DNA from: Microstegium vimineum
Lineage: Eukaryota; Streptophyta; Magnoliopsida; Poales; Poaceae
Direction of reading: 5' to 3'
Length of the DNA stretch: 64,000 nt
Assembly (NCBI GenBank): GCA_022036555.1
Contig: CM039123.1
Location: 15,350,326-15,414,325, forward strand
Shown here in pieces: positions 45,441 through 58,311 of the stretch. Both the position numbers and the translations under genes were made by a program. A model generated the notes under the pieces. The model was given only the letters and a program-made list of their open reading frames with translations, searched no databases and was not told the origin of the DNA. Each line of letters begins with the position of its first letter. The first letter of the stretch is position 1.

Positions 45441-46056
45441 ACAGTATAAAGCACATGATCTCCTCTCCCATCTCTGCCCCAACAGTACAGAACAGTGCGT
45501 GAGAAGCTCTCTCTCTCTCAATTGTTACGGCTGGTGGATTTTTTGAACTCCATTGTTGGCTCCTCTTCACTCTTGGATCCACATATCTTCTTGCTCTTGG
45601 TTAGTAACAAGCATATTTCTTTAGAATTGTTGGTTTACATTGTTTTTTGTGTAAATCTATAGTTTAGAGCTATGCTATTTTTCATGATCAAGAAGAGGGT
45701 TGTTGCAATTTGTGTCCATTTTTTGTAGCTTTTAGATCCTAAATTACTTGAAAAATTGTTGCACTTTGTTTTTATTAGGTAATTATTGTCCAATCATTGA
45801 GTAGCTAGGTTCGAAAGATTCGTCTCAAAATTATGGATAAAAATTGTAATTAGTTATATTTATTACTTACATTTAATACTCCATGCATGCATTTAATACT
45901 TACATTTAATACTCCATGCATCCATTGTTATCTATTTGTTGTCTCACTTTTTATAGCACGACCAAATTCAAATTATATCGAAGAATATTGTTCAGAAAGG
46001 CTCTTATTAATATGTTCCTATGTTTCCTCTGCTCTGCTCATTTTATCTATGCAGAC

Positions 46057-48180
46057 ATGGCTCGAGGGTGGATGTACGATCTGTCATGTACAGACCCACG
46101 GTACTTGACGGGAATCGATGATATCATCAAGCGAGCTAGAGCCAATGCTTGGGACTCAAATCTTGTATTCTGTCCATGCAAAGATTGCAAGAATACGAGA
46201 AAATGGGGCGACGTGGAGCATATACGATTGCACTTGATCACAAGGGGGTTCATGAGGAACTACACCATTTGGACTTTGCATGGGGAGGTTATCAAAATGT
46301 TGCACAAGAAAGCAATGATGATGTGTCCATGCCTAGTGTATCCCTGAATGTATTATTGCTTGTTCATGATTACACAGAGGAACATGTGCCTACCAATGAT
46401 GATGTATTTAGGAATACATTAGCTGATGACACAGAGGAAAATGATGGTATTTCACAGCTTCTACATGGCGTGCATGGGGGATTCCTTAGTGCTTCACAGT
46501 TGAAAAAACTGGAGACCATGAGAAAGGATGCAAAACACCATTGTATCCAACCTGTCCAATAAGCAAACTGAAAGCCAACATCATGTTATTGGAGTTCAAA
46601 TCAATGAATGGGTTGAGTGATAAAGGCTTCGATAACTTGTTAGGTATACTTCATAAATTGTTCCCGAAGGGTACCGAGTTAGCAGAAAAGACTTACCTGG
46701 CCAAGCAAATGATTTGCCCAATTGACCTCGAGGTTGAGAAAATCCACGCGTGTTTCAACGACTGCATATTGTACCGTGGAGAGAAATACAAAGACTTGGA
46801 TGCATGTCCCAAGTATAAAACTCCTCGATACAAGCAAGGGCCATCAAATGAAGGAAGCAAGATCAGAGGAGGGCCGGTCAAGTCCGTGTGGTATTTTCCT
46901 ATAGCTCCACGAGTGCAAAGGTTGTTTGCAAATGCAAAGTTAGCCAAGCTGTTGCATTGGCACGACGAAGAGTGAAAGAAAGATTCAATGTTGAGGCACC
47001 CCGCTGATGGGTCGGACTGGAGGACTATCAACACTATGTTCTATAAGAACATCGGTGGAGAAGTAAGGCATCTGTGGTTAGCTTTGAGCACAGATGGGAT
47101 GAATCCATTTGACCAGGTTAGAACCAATCATAGCACTTGGCCAATGACGCTATGTATATACAACCTTCCACCCTGGCTATGTATGAAACGGTCATATGTC
47201 CAGATGTCACTACTAATCCAAGGGCCAAGACAAGCTGGTAATGATATCGATGTGCTTCTAGAACCAGTGATCGATGAACTACTACAGATGTGGGAGACGG
47301 GTGTGAAGGATGCTTGGGATGAGTACAAAAAAGAACATGTCACGATAAAGGTTGTACTTATCGTTACAATCACCGACCTACCAGGGCGAGGTTGCTTGTC
47401 TGGAGAGAAGACAAAAGGATACACTGGGTGTGTCGAGTGCTTGGACGGGACTGATGCTACACATCTACCAGAAAACAGGAAGATGGTCTACATGGGACAC
47501 TGTAGGTTCCTACGTCGTGATCACCCTTACCGCAGGAATACAAAAGATTTTAATGGGACAATTGAGAAACGTGGACCTCTAAAGTATCGAGACGGGAAAC
47601 AGATGCTTCAACAATTAAGCAAACTCACAAATGTTGTCCTTGGGAAGGGGGAAGGGGCAGTACCTGCGCCAACCGATAGTATCTGGAAGAAAAAATCAAT
47701 CTTCTGGAAACTACCTTATTGGCCACTTTTGAGTGTACGTCACTGTCTTGATCCAATGCACATAACTAAAAACGTGTGCGGTAACACACTTAACACGTTG
47801 ATGAACACCGGGGGACAAGCAAGGATTCTCTCGCGACACGCTTGGACATGCAACACCTGGGCCTCAGGAAGGAGTTGCACCCAGTAACTCTTAAGGATGG
47901 TCACTTGAAACTTCCGGTGGCATCATGGACACTGAAAAAGGAGGAAAAATAAATGCTTATTTCTTTCTTCAATGATCTCAAAGTATCGAGTGGCTACTAT
48001 GAGAACCCGAAGAGGCTAATTAACATGAGAGAACTTAAGTTTAACTATGGTTCTATGAAGGCCCATGACTGTCATGTCATAATGACTCAGCTACTCCCAG
48101 TTGCCCTACGAGGTATCCTCCCTGACAAGGTCCGCGCTCCAATCATAAAGTTATGTTTCGTTCTTCAACGCGATCTCTGA
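46057..48180 (+). pseudogene. TNP2-like CACTA transposase, broken
   Basis: The ATG at 46057 follows a splice acceptor (ctatgcag), so a 5' non-coding exon is likely. 46057-46300: transposase-associated domain, with ARGWMYDLSC, then CPCKDCKN and HLITRGF. A one-base frame change follows near 46300. 46541-46975: start of the main transposase domain, ending at TGA 46973-46975, after which the frame continues as 'KKDSMLRHPADGSDW'. 46988-47887: core, with LALSTDGMNPF and VRHCLDPMHITKNVC. After a frame change, 47953-48180 holds the start of a DUF4218-type region (MKAHDCHVIMTQLLPVALRG). The protein would cut the terminal repeats; this copy cannot. Confidence 0.85.
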
Positions 48181-50165
48181 AAGGGTCATTGAAGGGGGCA
48201 AGCTAGACCACCTGAAGCAAGAGATAGCCGAGATTCTATGCAGGCTTGAGATGCATTTCCCACCGACTTACTTCGACATTTCAGTGGAGGAAGATAGGCC
48301 GCGTCTAGTTCACAACTTGGGCACTCATGTCGCCTGGCGCAAACGCTTCATCAAGCTAGATGACCAGCCATCTTCGGATGATGATGATAATAGTGAATCA
48401 TCCCGGTCGCCTCCGCCAAGAGGTTTCTCTCCTCGTCAAGATCCACCGACATCTCCTCCACCGTCAAAGGAGAAGACTCCTTCTCCACCGCCAAAGGAGA
48501 AGACTCCTCCTCCTCCTCCACCAACTTCAAAGTCCTCAGGACTGGGATCTCGACGGCCTAGCGCTAGATCAGGTTCGACTTCGTATCAGAAGAGGTCATC
48601 AGCTTTGGTTGATAAAGATCCCAAGACGACTAGTAAAAGGAGGAAGCCGTCGCCGACTAAGGATTACGAGCTCAGATTGCAGAAAAGGCAGCCAAACTTG
48701 TCTTGTTTGAACGATTGGCTTATATACCTGAGTACTTATCACAGAGCCAATTTGAAAGGTAAAGCAAAAATAAGGGTAATCAAGAAAGAGATAGAGAAAT
48801 ACACACCACCGATTTGCTACAAATACAGAACTTGTCCAAGAAATTGAATATAAGCATGGAGGAGGCCAAAAATCTCTATTACGGAAAAACCGAATTTCAA
48901 AACGCCACGGTTGTATACAAGTTTGAACTAGGCAAGCCTATGGTCGCCAGCCAAGAAGAGTATAGAAATTTACCGACAAACATGTGACAGTTGCATGATT
49001 ATTATATCATAGATAGTAACAGCAACAAAGACAAGAATGCAACCTTTGAAGTATGCATCCCTTCCTGTCTGATTTTTAATCATCCTGAAGAAGTTGTGCA
49101 TACTATTTATTATGAAGACCTCTTTCAACTCTTTCAACGACGCTCGCTGGATGCGCAGATTATGATGTTATGAACTCTGTAAGTACCATACCCTAACAAC
49201 ATTATAATAAACTACGTGATCTGCATTTGAATATATCCATGTTTATTTTGCAGGTGTATGGCAAAATTATGCATTAAACAGCGAAAGAGTCATTTTGACT
49301 TCCTGGACCCCATCTTGATAAATGAGACAACATGCAAAGCCGGTCTCACAGATCCCTATGTATCAAAAAGTTTGAAGATTGAGTTTGAAAGAATGTTCTC
49401 AGTCCAGAAATCAAACGCACTGCTAACCTACAACTGCGAGTATATGTTCTCGACCCTTACTTAAGTGTTTTTTTCTTGATATGTCATTCAATAACATGGA
49501 CTTTGTGATTGCAGCAACCATTACGTCTTCACAGATATAAGTCTTAAAGATTCAACTATCGAGGTGTGGAACTCAAAGAAGAAGCCACTTAATCTTATCG
49601 ACCCTCTAGTCACAGTGCTAAATAAGTAAGTGAACTCAATATCACAACACTTTTCAATCACATATGATATTGTAATTAATGTCCTCAGCCTTCACACTTC
49701 ATTTACATTGTCACATAGAATGAAGGTGTTACCTGATTGGAAAAATATGGAGCCTAGGATGCAAAAGAAATGGAGAGCCCCATTCAAAGTGCAGTATATG
49801 GAGGGGGTCAGGACCCTAGATCAACCAATGGGGAACAACGAATGTGGGTTCTATGTGATGTGGGCAACGCTTTGCTACTTTGGTGCAAAAACTAGGAATC
49901 GGCGATTCTATGGTACGTATGCGTTTCATTTTAATTCTATTGTTTTATCTTATGTATGTGCATCTCAATATCATCTTGTATCAATTTACAACGCAAAGAA
50001 CAGAAGCACAACAGGTTGCTAGATTTTGAGATAAAAGGATTTCAAGAGGAGATAGCGGCTCTTATTATGGACGAGATAGTGTATAGGCAAGGATCTCTAG
50101 CCATTGTGAAGAGTGATACCTTCAAGAAGAACTACGGAAAAGACCGCCTCGAAAGGCTATTGTAA
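48181..50165 (+). pseudogene. CACTA ORF2 with Ulp1-like (C48) protease domain, broken
   Basis: 48251-48847 joins a DUF4218-like start (MHFPPTYFDI) to unrelated 'VEEDRPRLVHNLG', then an acidic stretch and Pro/Ser repeats (SPPPKEKTP type, about 48440-48530). Further on are intron-like gaps with gtaag...cag borders (49179-49255) and the segment 49515-49628 (NHYVFTDISLKDSTIEVWNS), where the protease His would lie. The exon 49719-49912 contains QPMGNNECGFYVMW, the Gln and catalytic Cys region of Ulp1/SENP peptidases. The last exon ends at 50165. Ulp1 proteases cleave SUMO; the role of such domains in transposons is not established. Stops and frame changes make it a pseudogene. Confidence 0.7.
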
Positions 50166-50402
50166 TGCGACATTTAATTCGATACTTTAAGTTTTGGTTC
50201 GATGTTTTGTAATAATAATTATAAATGTGTGATGGGTTTGTATTGTCGCTGGTCCACAACCACCTTCAATTCACATCGATATCAAATGGTTCGATAGCAA
50301 ACACCTCCACGACCTCCCACCCCACCACCTCTACCATAAACCCTAAACCCTAAACCCCAAATAAAAATAAAATAATTAATAAAATGCAATTTTAAAAAAT
50401 AA

Positions 50403-50622
50403 TATCACTGTCGGTTCAATTAAAACCGATAGTGATGGCTCAAGCATCACTGTCGGCTGGTGAAACAAACCGGCAGTGATGGCTCAAGCATCACTGCCGG
50501 TTGTTAACATGAACCGGCAGTGATGGCATGGGCTCATCACTGCCGAAGTGGTTGTGCCGGTTCAAAAACCGTCACTGAAGGGGGGTTTTAAACCGGCACA
50601 GATTGTCTGTTCTGTAGTAGCG
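50403..50622. repeat. Right subterminal hairpin array of the CACTA element
   Basis: A perfect hairpin at 50489-50525 has 14-base arms (catcactgccggtt / aaccggcagtgatg). Neighbouring copies at 50406-50440 and 50446-50482 are imperfect. Confidence 0.8.
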
Positions 50623-50661
50623 AAGGGTAGTCATATGCATGGTGGATGGCTTTAATTAATA

Positions 50662-50884
50662 CTCGCTCTATTCTAAATTATAAGTCATTTTAAGAATTTT
50701 AAATATTTAAAGCATCTTAAGTTTGACTAAAATTAGAAAAAAATAACAAAGATTTATATGATCAAATAGGTATACTATAAAAATATAATTAAAGAAAAAT
50801 CTTTATAGTTTTTTTATAATGATTGGTCAGATGCTTTGACGTTCCATGATTCTTGGAACGTCTAATGATTTAGGATGGAGGGAT
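50662..50884. mobile_element. Stowaway-like MITE
   Basis: TA, then CTCGCTCTATTCTAAATTAT on the left, and 'aggatggagggat' followed by TA on the right. The core is AT-rich. It lies only about 40 bp beyond the CACTA end. Confidence 0.65.
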
Positions 50885-51609
50885 TAAGTAGCTAGTACGG
50901 CCGTCTTTTGCCATGTCATGGAACAAATTTGTTTTGTCATGTCATTAGAAAAAAAATTCTCTTGCTAAAATGCGAAAAAGACCGTGCAAAAATTAAACGT
51001 GAGTTTATATATTTTTAAGTCCTCACCGTGACCCTATGCGCACATGTTGACCTTCATCACAACTTAATTTGCTCCTTTCCGTTCCGTTCCAGAGGAAATT
51101 AAAATAGATCAATGTTAATTGCAGCAAGTACAGATACTTAGACACGTACGTAGTACACAAAACCTAGCGTGATACGTCCTCCCTCCTCCGATTCATTATT
51201 TGCATGCAAAGTTATTCTTCATCATTTTTTTTTCTGGGAGGTGTCCCCTTGGCGCGGCCTTCCGGAGGTCAGGTGCGGGGCCACTTGCCCCCGTCCTTGC
51301 GAGTTACTGTATTCTCCATTAATTATTTGCATGGAAAGTTGTTAATTCAAAGTCAATTGGAGCAGCTTCTGTATACTCCATGTATCAAGTCAACGCACGT
51401 ACATGTAGATATATATATATATTCTCAGATACTACATGGCACGAACCTTGCATTGCTTGCACGCATAATAAAGTGGAGTCGACCTCTGCGTGCACCATCC
51501 GGCCAGCTATAGATTAGGTCGTCCAGGTTACATAAATCGTAGGAGCACTTGTTATTATGCCCGAGATATTTAGGCCAAAGTACTACAAACGTCACAGCAT
51601 ATAAGTTTA

Positions 51610-51682
51610 ATGCTTCCACCATTTCTAATTATAAATCGTTATAACTCTTTTTAGAGTCAAAACATTTTAAATTTGACGAGAG

Positions 51683-51730
<48 letters not shown>

Positions 51731-51850
51731 TGAAAATATATATAGTTAACACAGAATTTAATGATACTTTTTATATCACATATGTTATTATTTATTATAT
51801 AAATTTAGACAACCTTAAAATGTTTTGACCCTTAAAAAACCTATTTATAT
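51610..51850. mobile_element. Degraded Stowaway-like MITE with AT microsatellite
   Basis: Left 'ccatttctaattataaatcg' with 'agtcaaaacattttaaattt'; right 'ccttaaaatgttttgaccc', an inverted match to the inner left arm. 51685-51728 is an uninterrupted (AT)22 run. Outer ends are lost. Confidence 0.5.
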
Positions 51851-54800
51851 AGCTCAAATCAATCACACTCCATCATCGATTTAATTGAAGAACAATCCAA
51901 ACATCATCCAGCAAATTCAGACCAGATATTCCCAACTCGGATGCTGTTAATTATTAAGGAGCAGCAATCACCCTGTCAATTAGTTATAAAAGTCTCATCT
52001 ATCTGTAATAGTATATATTATGAATAATATGAGCTGACACCCAGGTCGTCTCCTTTCAACCTCATCACCACCAACCATAACAGGCTACATACACGGCCAT
52101 AATTGGCCCATATTTTAGTCCAATTGGGCCGGTGCCGCTCTTCAACGACGGCTGGAAGCCGGGGATATTCCTGGGAACATTCCATGCCTTCTCGATGGAC
52201 TGCCGTACGTGCCGCCCGCGTCGTGTAGAATGGAGTGGATAGTCTGGATATGATAGACGGGTCGATGTCATCCTCCGTGCTAGCCAAAACCGTATATCAA
52301 CAAAAGATAAGCGGCTCGCTCGTATATGTATGTTACGCACTTACGCTGCTACGACAAGGGGGGTTTACACGCATTACGCAGTTGCGGATGAAAATAGAAT
52401 AGGGGTTGATGATCAATCGATTTTCATACAGGTGCTCACATCACGACAACACGAAGCATTAGCGACAGAAAAAAAAAAGTCACCTTTTTCACACAAAAAT
52501 ATTGCATAGTTAGCCCTATATTTTCTCCTTGTGCAATTATCCACAATTTACTCGCCACCTTCCAATATCTTATGTGTTTAATTAGACTTCTTATAGGTAC
52601 TAATATGAAAAACCTCCATAAATAATTAAATGGGTTATTCAAATGATATCGTCTCGTAGATTTTTCACACCGGAAAAAGTCATGGATTCAAAGAAAATTT
52701 GAGTTTCCAAAGGGGCCTTAGTGTAGGCGAAAGTTTCATGATACATTATTATTACCAAGAGGGCTCAGTCTGTTTCGGTTAGCTTTAGATGATTAGAATT
52801 ATAATCATGAGAGATTGTAATATATAGAATGTGATTACGGATTATAATAAGAGCAAAAATCTATTTCTTAACATCCAAACTTGCATGGCATCCAATTTAT
52901 AGCCCTAACTACGATATAGGATATCAAACAGTAGTCTAACTATTCTAACCAGACAAACTTGGTCTTCCAAGAGTTGGTTTCCTATTTTTTAAAATAATAA
53001 AAATATTTTGAGTCATGTAATAAAAATTTGAGTCATGCTCACCGATAATGTGGCCACATGTATAATTTGAGTCAAGCACGAAGGTTCAACCAATATCGCA
53101 CATGCTCAATCATTAGATTATACCGGCCCATAATAATGTGGGAACAAACTCTTAGTACACATGTACTTCCACAAGACATAGCCAACTATGAGATATACTT
53201 AGCCTAACTCTCAAGGATATGCAAGTCTATCTGGTATGTTGATTTTAATTGTCTAGAAAAGTTCACTATACCCTTGATCTTTAGACTTTCAAGTTTTAGC
53301 ATCAAGATTAAGTATTAGCCTAGGGTTAAAACTATATAAGCAGTCCCATGCTAGTTTCACACATGTTGATGTTAGACAAACAATCAATTGATCCAATTGT
53401 TTAGTAGTTTTTTTTTGTTTGGCCATGGTGTAGAGGCCATCTTTTGGTTATGTGATGATACCTGGGAATCTAAAGGGGGTGACAATAAAGTCGAATCCGA
53501 CGGTTATGGATGCACTCATGATGCATAGAAAGGAGATACATGAAAGAAAATTAGATGACACCCGTATCGCTAATTAAAATTTATGTTATATAACCGGTAG
53601 TATTTCCATGATTACGTAGCTCATTGAGACTTGTACATAAATATTATAGTTTTAGTGGTAAATGGTAAAAAAGGGGGTTTTCTTGGGGGAAGGGAAGATG
53701 TTTTTTGAGAATATAGGGGAAGAGAAGATGTTGACTAAGGAAAGTAATCCTACGTTCCAGTATGCAAAAAAAAAGTTTTTAAACCTATTATAAATTTCCA
53801 TAATTTTTTATATCTTTTCTATCTATAAATAATAAGTCGAATCAAAAGCATATATATATAGAGAGAGATAGAGAGAAAAAAAATTGAACTTGACAGGAGG
53901 AAGCTGGAGCTGCTACCTGCTAGTGTGAATCGTTGTAACCGCCTTGCGTTTGCGTATGAGGCCTCTGCCGTCCTTCGTCCGTCTGTCTGTCTGTGGACTG
54001 TGGGTCAAAAGGCTCCGGTTGGCTGTTGCTGACCCAATAGGATCGGAGTACTATACTTGAAGACAGGCACGGCGACCATACCGTGTGCCACGTACTCCAT
54101 AGCCGTGTAGGTGTACAAACAACAAGTGCAACGCCGCGTAGGAGTATGTATGATGAAAAAACAGAGCACGGATGTACATAACCCACAAATCATGATAGTG
54201 GCATGGCATGCTACGCGCTACTCCTGTGTACAGAACGGACTCGAGTTCGATCCAAGGGTCTCTGTCTAGACTGTGGAGCAGGCAGCGGACCGAGACCAGA
54301 ATCCGGACCCAGACGCGTTGTGTTGTGGCTGGTCAACACCGAGGCGCGGAGACTGCAGACAGCAGGCTGACACGACGGCTCCTCGATCGCCTGCCCGGAC
54401 ACAGCCGCCGTTAGCCCACCCCTCCCGGCCAACGACCGGCGACTTTTCTCTACTATAGGCCCTGCCAAGTGGGCCCCACCCCCCAACACGCCTTCAATTC
54501 GTTTGTCCGAGTAGAGTAGAGTAGAATTCAACGACGCATCAGCATAAATGGAGTATTAGTAATTCAATCGTACGTACAACGTGGTGCCGTACTGTACTGA
54601 TGGAAATACAGTACCGCGAGTCATTTTCAGAAACCATAAAAAAAAAAGTTTCGATGTGCTGTGTGGCAAAAGACAATTTCCATGTGTTGTGTGGCAAAAA
54701 ACAATTTGGTACACATTTCATCTATCGCTACTTATAGATTTTTGTTGCTATCATTTATGCTAATAAATATAATCAAATTTAGTAGTATTAGTAACAAGTT

Positions 54801-56592
54801 AAATGTTAGCAAATATGCATGATGTAATCAACATGTGCTCACTAGCTAACAAGAGCTCAAGCTTGTAAGTGCAAACTGTTTATTATATTCATTTAAAGAA
54901 TTCAAGGTCGTGAGCTGTGACGACAAGGATATGATCAAATACTTGTGGAAATTTATACCCAAAGCTTGCGATCAAGACATGTATTTATGGTGTTGTTTGG
55001 TTATATCTTTGATAACTTAAGTGGAAACAAATTAAAAGTTCTGGATGTTACGGCAAGTCACTATTTGAACTAATTTCATTTTCATTTACGTTATGGATGT
55101 AGTAAGAACCAAACAACACGTAAGTGGCTTCATAATCTAGGGAGTCCTATAGATGCCTTGTTCACACCAATGATAATGTACACGCGAAAGATAAGCACTT
55201 CATCTCCCTATGTCGTGGTACATGCATCCGATATAATTTTCCTTACAACTATTCCATCCATTTTACTTGGTGCGGCGTAAACCCTTCTTGTCTAGGCTGA
55301 AACGAGAAGCATCAGTTTTCTTTTGTTATATAAAAGATAAGCGGTCATAACATAACAACTGCTCCTTCTTTCGTTTTAAATTATAAATCATTTTGAATTT
55401 TTTTATTGATCTATTTTACTATGTATTTAAATGTACTGTCATCTCTAATTTATAAAAAATAAATGTAAAAAACACAAACCGCGTCGTGCTTGTTGGTTTT
55501 CCCATGGCCACTTGCAGTTGTCCGTCCGGCCAACCGCGACGACAAAAACAAAAACCGGCCGGGTTCCTTCGGTTGCCGCGTGTAGAATCGACAGGCCGAA
55601 GTTACCTGCCGAGTTTCCTACTGCACTAGCTACGAGGCGACAACCCAAAGAGACGTTACGCGGCTGCGGTTGAATAAGAGGGTCTTGTCTGATTTTTTGT
55701 ATAAGCTCAGTCGGGGGTAGATGCGACGAGGGTGCTATCTGACGTCTCTTGCCTCCGTGTTAATCTAGATGAAACAGAGTCCAAACAAATGAGAAATAAT
55801 ATATTTTTTATTGAAAAAAAACTAAAGTATATAGCTATTAATTTGATAGATTATAAATATCATGATGATAGTTATCATGAGAATCTGTGTTGGAGTTTAT
55901 TGGACTGCTTGGCCTAATTTTATTCAATTAAATCAAATACATCCTAAGGTCTAGATTAAATGTGAGGTGCACTCAGACAACCACGACATGATGCCTGGTG
56001 TGCTTGTTTTGTCACTTCTGGTTGATTAATGATGACATTTTTGTAGATGATTAGAGAAACTCTGCCTCCCCATCATGTATCCTCTTCTCTAGAGCATCTA
56101 CCACTTGAGCATCAACTAAAGTGTCATGGTTTGTTTCATTGATGGTTTTCTGGACGATTTCATTTATCGTTTCCTAACTTGTTTCATTCTCACTTTCATA
56201 AACTGTTTCGCGGATGGCATCTCGCATAGGTGAGAACTGAATCCCATGACAATTCCTTAGGTAAGTCGTCACCATGGTTCCATATGCTTCTTCGAAGCCT
56301 CATAGTTTTTTTATGAAACCCTAAGCAGAAGATGACAATGGGAATGCTCCACGTTCTAAATTTTCCTTTAATTTTTCTTTAATTTTTGCAATCGATACAT
56401 GGATATTGTATGTACCAATCACCCTGCCCATTGTTTGCCATGTACCCATGGCGGCCTTCATAAAATAATTAGTGTCTTCTATAGTCATTCACGAATTGTG
56501 AGTGGCAAGAAACCAACCTTAGGCTTAAGAGTAATAATATCGGTGATGTGCAACCTTCACAATTGGGAGCCTCTTGAACAATTCTTTACTCA
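51851..56592. other. Intergenic, no gene supported
   Basis: Mostly AT-rich. 52090-52260 and 54200-54480 are GC-richer patches with several short open frames on both strands, none recognised. 55365-55450 looks like half of a Stowaway MITE ('tttaaattataaatcatttt'). 56000-56400 on the minus strand has broken gene-like text ('VVDALEKRIHDGEAEFL') without a family I can name. Confidence 0.4.
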
Positions 56593-58231
56593 AGTCAAGT
56601 GCATTAAGGATGAGAGGGAGCAACTCTTGGTGAAAGAGGATGAGATCAGACAAAGATGGCAAGAGTATTTTGACAAATTGTTCAATGGGGAGAACGAGAA
56701 CTCCCCTGTTCAGTTGGACGACTCGTTTGATGACAACAACAGGTGCTTTGAGCGGAGGATTCAAGAATCGGAGGTTAGAGAAGCGTTGAAAAGGATGAAA
56801 GGGAGCAAAGCGATGGGCCCGGATGGTATCCCAATCAAGGTGTGGAGATGCCTTGGGGATATAGCTATAGTATGGCTAACCAAGATGTTCAATAATATCT
56901 TCCGAACGAACAAGATGCCTGAGGAGTGGAGAAGAAGCACTTTGGTACCAATCTACAAGAACAAGGGTGACATCCAGAGTTGTAATAACTATCGTGGGAT
57001 TAAGTTGATGAGCCACACTATGAAGCAATGGGAGAGAGTCATCGAGCACCGCCTGCGAAGAAGGACACGAGTATCTACCAACCAATTTGGCTTCATGCCT
57101 GGAAGGTCAACCACAGAAGCAATCTTCTTGTTAAGACAAGTTATGGAGCGATTAAGAGAGCAGAAGAAGGACCTACATATGGTTTTCATTGACTTGGAGA
57201 AAGCTTATGACAAGATACCAAGAAATGTTATGTGGTGGGCTTTGGATAGACATAAAGTCCCAACAAAGTATGTGACCCTCATCAAGGACATGTACAACAA
57301 TGTTGTGACTAGCATTCGAACCAATGATGGTAATACTGATTACTTCCCGATTAGAATTGGGCTTCATCAAGGGTCAGCCTTGAGCCCGTATCTCTTTGCC
57401 TTGGTAATGGACGAGATTACAAGGGACATTCAAGGGGACATCCCTTGGTGCATGCTCTTCGCCGATGATGTAGTGTTAGTTGATGAAAGCTTGACGGGAG
57501 TAAATAGGAAACTTGAGCTGTGGTGGCAGACCCTTGAGTCTAAAGGTTTTAGACTAAGTCGGACTAAAACCGAGTATATGAAATGCGACTTTGGCACAAC
57601 GGCTCAGGATGAGGGAGATGTGAGTTTGGAAGGTCAAGTCGTGCCTAAAAAGGACACCTTCCGATATCTGGGATCGATGCTACAAAGGGATGGAGATATT
57701 AATGCAGACGTTAGCCATAGAATCAAAGCATGGTGGATCAAGTGGCGTCAAGCTTCTAGCATTCTATGTGACAAGAGGGTACCCCAAAAGCTAAAAGACA
57801 AGTTCTATAGGACAACAATTAGACCTGCAATGTTGTATGGAGCCGAATGTTGGCCCACAAAGGCTCGACATGTTCAACAAATGAGTGTTGCAGAAATGCG
57901 CATGTTGTGTTGGATCTGTGGTCACACAAGAATGGACCGAATGCGGAATGATGATATACGTGATTGCCTAGGGGTGGCACCAATCGAAGAAAAGCTTGTC
58001 CAACATTGGTTGAGATGGTTTGGCCATGTCCAGAGGAGACCGCCAGATGTACCAGTGCGCTGTGGGTGTGGAGTCCCAAGCCAAACTAATAATATAAGGA
58101 GAGGCAGAGGAAGACCGAAGTTGACATAGACGGAGGCGGTGAATAGGGATTTAAAAGCTTGAAATATATCTAGAGATCTATGTTTGGATAGGATTGCCTG
58201 GAAAGCAGCTATTGAAGTGCCGGAACCATGA
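56593..58231 (+). pseudogene. RTE reverse transcriptase, truncated
   Basis: The open frame extends upstream to 56399, but the LINE similarity starts at about 56593 (VKCIKDEREQLL), so the first 65 codons are flanking sequence. Reverse transcriptase motifs: GSKAMGPDGIPIKVWR, LVPIYKNKGD, NYRGIKL, FGFMPGRSTTEAIF, FIDLEKAYDKIPR, GLHQGSALSPYLFALV and catalytic FADDVVLVDE. The C-terminal domain reaches 'RRGRGRPKLT', then TAG at 58127-58129 and TGA at 58160-58162. The frame continues to the usual family end 'EVPEP' and stop at 58229-58231. Both early stops fall where the family usually has Trp. Confidence 0.88.
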
Positions 58232-58311
58232 CTTGGGTATCTTGTTGGGTTTCAACTCTAGCCTACCTCAATTTGCTTGGGACTACAAACTTTGTTGATA
58301 TTGTTGATGTA
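56593..58311 (+). mobile_element. 5'-truncated RTE-type LINE
   Basis: A non-LTR retrotransposon fragment with reverse transcriptase but no endonuclease domain upstream. The element sequence begins abruptly near 56593. The 3' end is the short 'gttgatattgttgatg' repeat near 58290-58311, the TTG-rich tail usual for plant RTE elements instead of a long poly(A). No target duplication was identified. Confidence 0.8.

Larger units (their letters stand above)
45165..50622 (+). mobile_element. CACTA (En/Spm) element with transposase and Ulp1-like ORF
   Basis: The left end is CACTACTACAGAATAGGCA. The right end is ...TTCTGTAGTAGCG, the inverted repeat with one change in the terminal CACTA. Flanking triplets are GAG (45162-45164) and AAG (50623-50625), a duplication with one mismatch. 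Both subterminal zones are built of short hairpins. Inside, on the plus strand, lie a TNP2-type transposase and a second frame ending in a Ulp1-like protease. Coding frames are broken, so the copy is not autonomous. Confidence 0.85.

Noticed and set aside
45165..50622. CRISPR-like array suggested by regularly spaced short repeats at both ends
   Set aside because: The repeats are inverted subterminal units of a CACTA transposon in a plant genome; spacers are not unique, and no Cas genes exist.
52010..52340. Two minus-strand frames of about 90 codons
   Set aside because: They overlap in different frames, have no recognised motif, and the region shows no gene signals.
56399..56592. Start of the LINE ORF at the first ATG
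   Set aside because: The first 65 codons show no RTE similarity; the element is 5'-truncated and joined by chance to an open flank.
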